In this document: in pieces, positions 62,851 through 64,000 of the stretch
Position numbering within the stretch: position 1 is the stretch's first letter
How the letters are laid out: every line of letters begins with the position of its first letter
Assembly (NCBI GenBank): GCA_013146195.2
Contig: CM028378.1
Location: 77,777,254-77,841,253, forward strand
Direction: 5' to 3'
DNA: 64,000 nt
Source: Codonopsis lanceolata
Taxonomy: Eukaryota > Streptophyta > Magnoliopsida > Asterales > Campanulaceae
Notes under the pieces: model-generated
The model's database searches: none
Told to the model about the DNA's origin: nothing
The model's input: only the letters and a program-made list of their open reading frames with translations
Translations under genes and position numbers: made by a program

Positions 62851-64000
62851 TGATCGATGTATTTTACACGTCGATTTTATATGCTTCTATGACTTAAATT
62901 ATGTTATTTCACGAGGCTTTTGACTACTAATATATGTCTTCGGTGAGTTTTGTAAGTTTCAGGGTTATTAGTGAAAATATGCAAAACTCCAGGGTTTTAT
63001 GTGCAAATTCCAAGAAGGGACAAAGAGGAAAAATGAAGAAGAAACGAAGACTGTTGAATCTGGACACCTTGCGGACGCAAGGTACCTCGAAGCAAGGTAG
63101 GCGTCTGGATGAGAAGTCAAGAAACCAAAGGCCAGACACACTGGAGACCTTGTGGACGCAAGGTATCCAACACCTTGCGACCGCAAGGTGGTCAGAATGC
63201 GCTATTTTCGGATTTTCACACAGTGATTCGATTGGATTACAACTCCCGAGTATGTATATTGAAGTTGGATGCCGAGAGCCAGACACAGAGGGACGGCTGG
63301 AAGCATTCTTAGGTAGATTTTAGATAGTTTTTAGAGTGTATAACATAGTTAGATTGTGTAATCACAAGTATTGAAGATCAAATCATGTATCTGATCATCT
63401 CCATGTGCTGTTCATTGTCTATGATGAACTAAATCATCCATAATCTAGGAGGTGGGAGGTAACTTGTATCAAATTTATGTTTTGATTCTCATATATGTTC
63501 ATTCAATTCTTGTTGATTGTGGTGTTTATTAACCCCTATATTATTTTGCTTTGAACAAATGAATGTAATCGCAAATAATAAAGGCCTAGAGGTGCGGATA
63601 ACTGCATGACCAATGTGCATATGTCGTACACTGGCTCACCATCACAATAAATTGGACCTATCGATGCACGAGAGTGATAAGTTAGGACCAGGTTCATACA
63701 TGATCTAGGTGACAGATAGATCATAAATCTAGGTGACAGCTAGATTAACAGTTCATGTGCTTAGGATATAGAATGGATGAATTTTGCGGGGATAGAGGCT
63801 GAACCAATTGTTCAACAGACTATATCTATCTTTAGTGAACGAACCCAAGAAATTGAATGATAATTATTATGAATTGAATATAAAGGAGATATAAGTGAAA
63901 CCCAGAATCCTAGATTGCCACCCACCATAAGATCTTCATATCTGTAATTGCTGCTAATTAGTTAAATATCTAAATAAAAATAGTAGTTTAGAATAGAAAT
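62851..64000 (+). repeat. 3' LTR of the Athila-type element, cut by window end
   Basis: It starts TGATCGATGTATTTTACACG and aligns with the minus-strand LTR at 47573-48826. By that comparison roughly 100-190 bases lie beyond the window. Three palindromes with the core GCG-NN-CGC (one with a base change) lie at 63066-63083, 63147-63164 and 63172-63189. Confidence 0.8.
63066..63189 (+). promoter_or_regulatory. Three palindromes with core GCG-NN-CGC in the Athila-type LTR
   Basis: ACCTTGCG-GA-CGCAAGGT at 63066, ACCTTGTG-GA-CGCAAGGT at 63147 and ACCTTGCG-AC-CGCAAGGT at 63172. Arms are eight bases with a two-base spacer that varies, while the arms are kept. One arm base differs in the second copy. 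Confidence 0.75.

Larger units (their letters stand above)
49360..64000 (+). mobile_element. Athila-type Ty3/gypsy element, split by LINE L-C and cut by gap and window end
   Basis: Gag, protease, RT, RNase H and integrase remnants, an extra ORF, repeated PPT-like motifs and a 3' LTR follow each other in one orientation. Without the LINE the visible part is about 9.7 kb. Its 5' end is lost in the gap. Heavy decay by indels contrasts with the intact LINE inside it, so the Athila-type element is much older. Confidence 0.8.

Overview
This is a nuclear plant window, most likely from a eudicot with a large, transposon-rich genome. The evidence is Ty3/gypsy elements of chromovirus (Tekay/Del-like), Athila and Tat types, L1-type LINEs with a C-terminal RNase H, a CACTA transposon, Stowaway-like MITEs, and fragments resembling the plant genes SKL2 and TOPLESS. 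Almost everything is nested transposable element. Only one likely host gene is seen: an 80-codon frame at 17205 encoding a small one-pass membrane protein. I cannot name the species.

Layout. 1-13795: a decayed minus-strand Ty3/gypsy chromovirus (G1). Its 3' LTR is cut by the window start, the polyprotein remnant runs from 7110 down to 2559, and the 5' LTR spans 7232-13795. A 3.7 kb solo LTR of a related family (9027-12740, duplicated site GAAAT) sits inside that 5' LTR. 13796-18648: a low-copy island with paired non-coding repeats, an SKL2-like exon fragment and the small membrane-protein gene with a G-box cluster upstream. 18649-32585: a minus-strand LINE (L-A) whose reverse transcriptase is split by a CACTA element (20738-28910, duplicated site TTA), which is itself split by a solo LTR (21117-23929, duplicated site CTTAG). 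32700-34776: pieces of Tat-like and Copia-like elements. 34766-43194: a plus-strand LINE (L-B) with a second chromovirus (G2) inside it. A deletion removed the 5' LTR of G2 and fused LINE reverse transcriptase in frame to gag. 43195-47570: AT-rich DNA with two MITEs, a diverged duplication and a decayed tRNA-Glu-like sequence. 47573-48826: an Athila-type LTR on the minus strand. 49260-49359: a 100-N gap. 49360-64000: a decayed plus-strand Athila-type element carrying gag, protease, RT, RNase H and integrase remnants, an extra ORF, repeated PPT-like motifs and a 3' LTR cut by the window end. A young LINE (L-C, 56957-61857) with an intact ORF2 is inserted in it.

The most interesting observations are cross-family. 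Five chromovirus LTRs keep the same TATA box, GTAAGT donor and pyrimidine-rich AG acceptor, which implies an intron lying wholly inside the LTR. LTRs of two unrelated Ty3 lineages carry repeated short palindromes with the core GCG-NN-CGC upstream of the promoter. All three LINEs end in the same small hairpin, whose two arms appear to have changed together. The CACTA element carries TOPLESS-like and other exon-like sequence.

All calls were made by reading the sequence. No database search or alignment program was run, so clade names and boundaries given as approximate are judgement calls.
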